From assembly GCF_000729995.1 (NCBI RefSeq), contig NZ_JNFG01000002.1, forward strand, positions 99,428 through 163,427: a DNA stretch of 64,000 bases. Reading direction: 5' to 3'. Source of the stretch: Caballeronia sordidicola. GTDB taxonomy: Bacteria; Pseudomonadota; Gammaproteobacteria; Burkholderiales; Burkholderiaceae. Both the position numbers and the translations under genes were made by a program. The notes under the pieces were generated by a model. The model did no database searches, was not told the origin of the DNA, and saw only the letters and a list, made by a program, of their open reading frames with translations. This document shows positions 63,502 through 64,000 of this stretch, piece by piece. How positions within the stretch are numbered: position 1 is the first letter of the stretch; each line of letters starts with the position of its first letter.

Positions 63502-64000
63502 TCAAAGCTCCTGACGCGTCGGCCGGAACAGGATCTCGTTCACATCGACTTCCGGCGGCTGGCTGATCGCGAAGGCGACCGCCCTCGCAAATGACTCAGC
63601 AGGGATCGCGTTTTGTTCGTAGAACTTGCTGACGTTGTCGGCCACATCCGGCTCGGTGATGCTGTTCGGCAGTTCCGTATCCACCGCGCCCGGCGAGATC
63701 ACGGTCGTGCGAATGTCGTAGGCCTTCACCTCCTGACGCAAGCCTTCAGACAGCATCAGCACCGCAGCTTTGGTGGCGGCATAAACCGCGCTGCCGGGCC
63801 GGACCTTGTGACCGGCCACGGACGACACGTTGATGATCTGGCCGCTCTTCTGTTGCTTCATATACGGCAAAGCCGCGCCAATGCCATACAGCACGCCCTT
63901 GAGATTGACATCGATCGTGCGGTTCCAGTCGTCGACCTTCACGCGTTCGAGCGGCGAGTGAGGCATCAGCCCTGCGTTGTTGATCATGACGTCGATGCGC
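63502..64000 (-). CDS. SDR family oxidoreductase, partial at window edge
   Basis: The last 166 codons of a short-chain dehydrogenase; the start lies beyond the window. The fragment begins just before [20 protein letters not shown] and includes [20 protein letters not shown] with the catalytic Ser, Tyr and Lys, then [20 protein letters not shown] and [20 protein letters not shown]. The C-terminus with [18 protein letters not shown] is of the YdfG/serine-3-dehydrogenase-like group (acting on hydroxy-acids or serine). The glycine-rich coenzyme motif is not visible here. Confidence 0.9.
   Translation of the reverse strand, partial: RIDVMINNAGLMPHSPLERVKVDDWNRTIDVNLKGVLYGIGAALPYMKQQKSGQIINVSSVAGHKVRPGSAVYAATKAAVLMLSEGLRQEVKAYDIRTTVISPGAVDTELPNSITEPDVADNVSKFYEQNAIPAESFARAVAFAISQPPEVDVNEILFRPTRQEL

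Overview
The window is high-GC DNA with many LysR, SDR and MFS genes, N-acylating and aromatic-CoA catabolic genes, and gene forms typical of Burkholderiaceae. It most resembles an accessory replicon or flexible region of Paraburkholderia, Caballeronia or Burkholderia; this assignment is an inference from gene content and protein style, not from a marker gene. No rRNA, tRNA, CRISPR array, prophage or replication origin was recognised.

Layout. Positions 1-10 kb: the start of an IlvD/Edd sugar-acid dehydratase (cut by the window edge), a 2-hydroxyacid dehydrogenase remnant, and regulator/enzyme pairs (LysR + MFS exporter, GlxA-type AraC + SDR, LysR + Gfo/Idh/MocA oxidoreductase + old yellow enzyme). 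10-12.2 kb: a small double-glycine peptide gene, then a decayed stretch with a receiver-domain pseudogene and an integrase fragment bracketed by a 38-bp inverted repeat. 12.2-20.5 kb: a tightly packed eight-gene operon that fits aerobic, CoA-dependent 2-aminobenzoate (anthranilate) breakdown, with its own MarR regulator, followed by a nitronate monooxygenase. 22-33 kb: a large secreted beta-propeller-like protein, an MBL hydrolase with a divergent TetR gene, a His-rich peptide, a phosphate-type MFS carrier paired with a PstS-like binding protein, a DyP peroxidase, an MmyB-type regulator and two unknown proteins. 33.9-34.8 kb: two adjacent pseudogenes (LysR, EamA). 34.8-48.4 kb: hydrolase, SDRs, a C13 (legumain-like) lipoprotein, YfcF glutathione transferase, an LLM oxidoreductase, a LysR/AhpD-like/PNPOx-like unit, and type-2 argC with a divergent LysR. 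49-51 kb: a seven-repeat HAF protein and a small secreted protein. 51.2-52.9 kb: a frameshifted IS1182-type element that has truncated a VOC gene. 53-64 kb: SDR/LysR pair, decayed GNAT gene, ureidoglycolate-lyase-like protein, DUF4142, SRPBCC and NmrA proteins, an intact haloalkane dehalogenase divergent from a MarR gene with a perfect 16-bp palindrome between them, cupins, and an SDR running off the edge.

Two themes run through it. First, most enzymes are oxidoreductases or hydrolases for small organic compounds, each next to its own regulator: six intact LysR genes, plus AraC, TetR, MarR (two) and XRE types. Second, decay is frequent: nine gene remnants in 64 kb, several of which keep the start codon and ribosome-binding site but have lost the body. 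The most notable loci are the anthranilate-CoA operon, the haloalkane dehalogenase/MarR pair, the double-glycine peptide, and the integrase fragment between inverted repeats.
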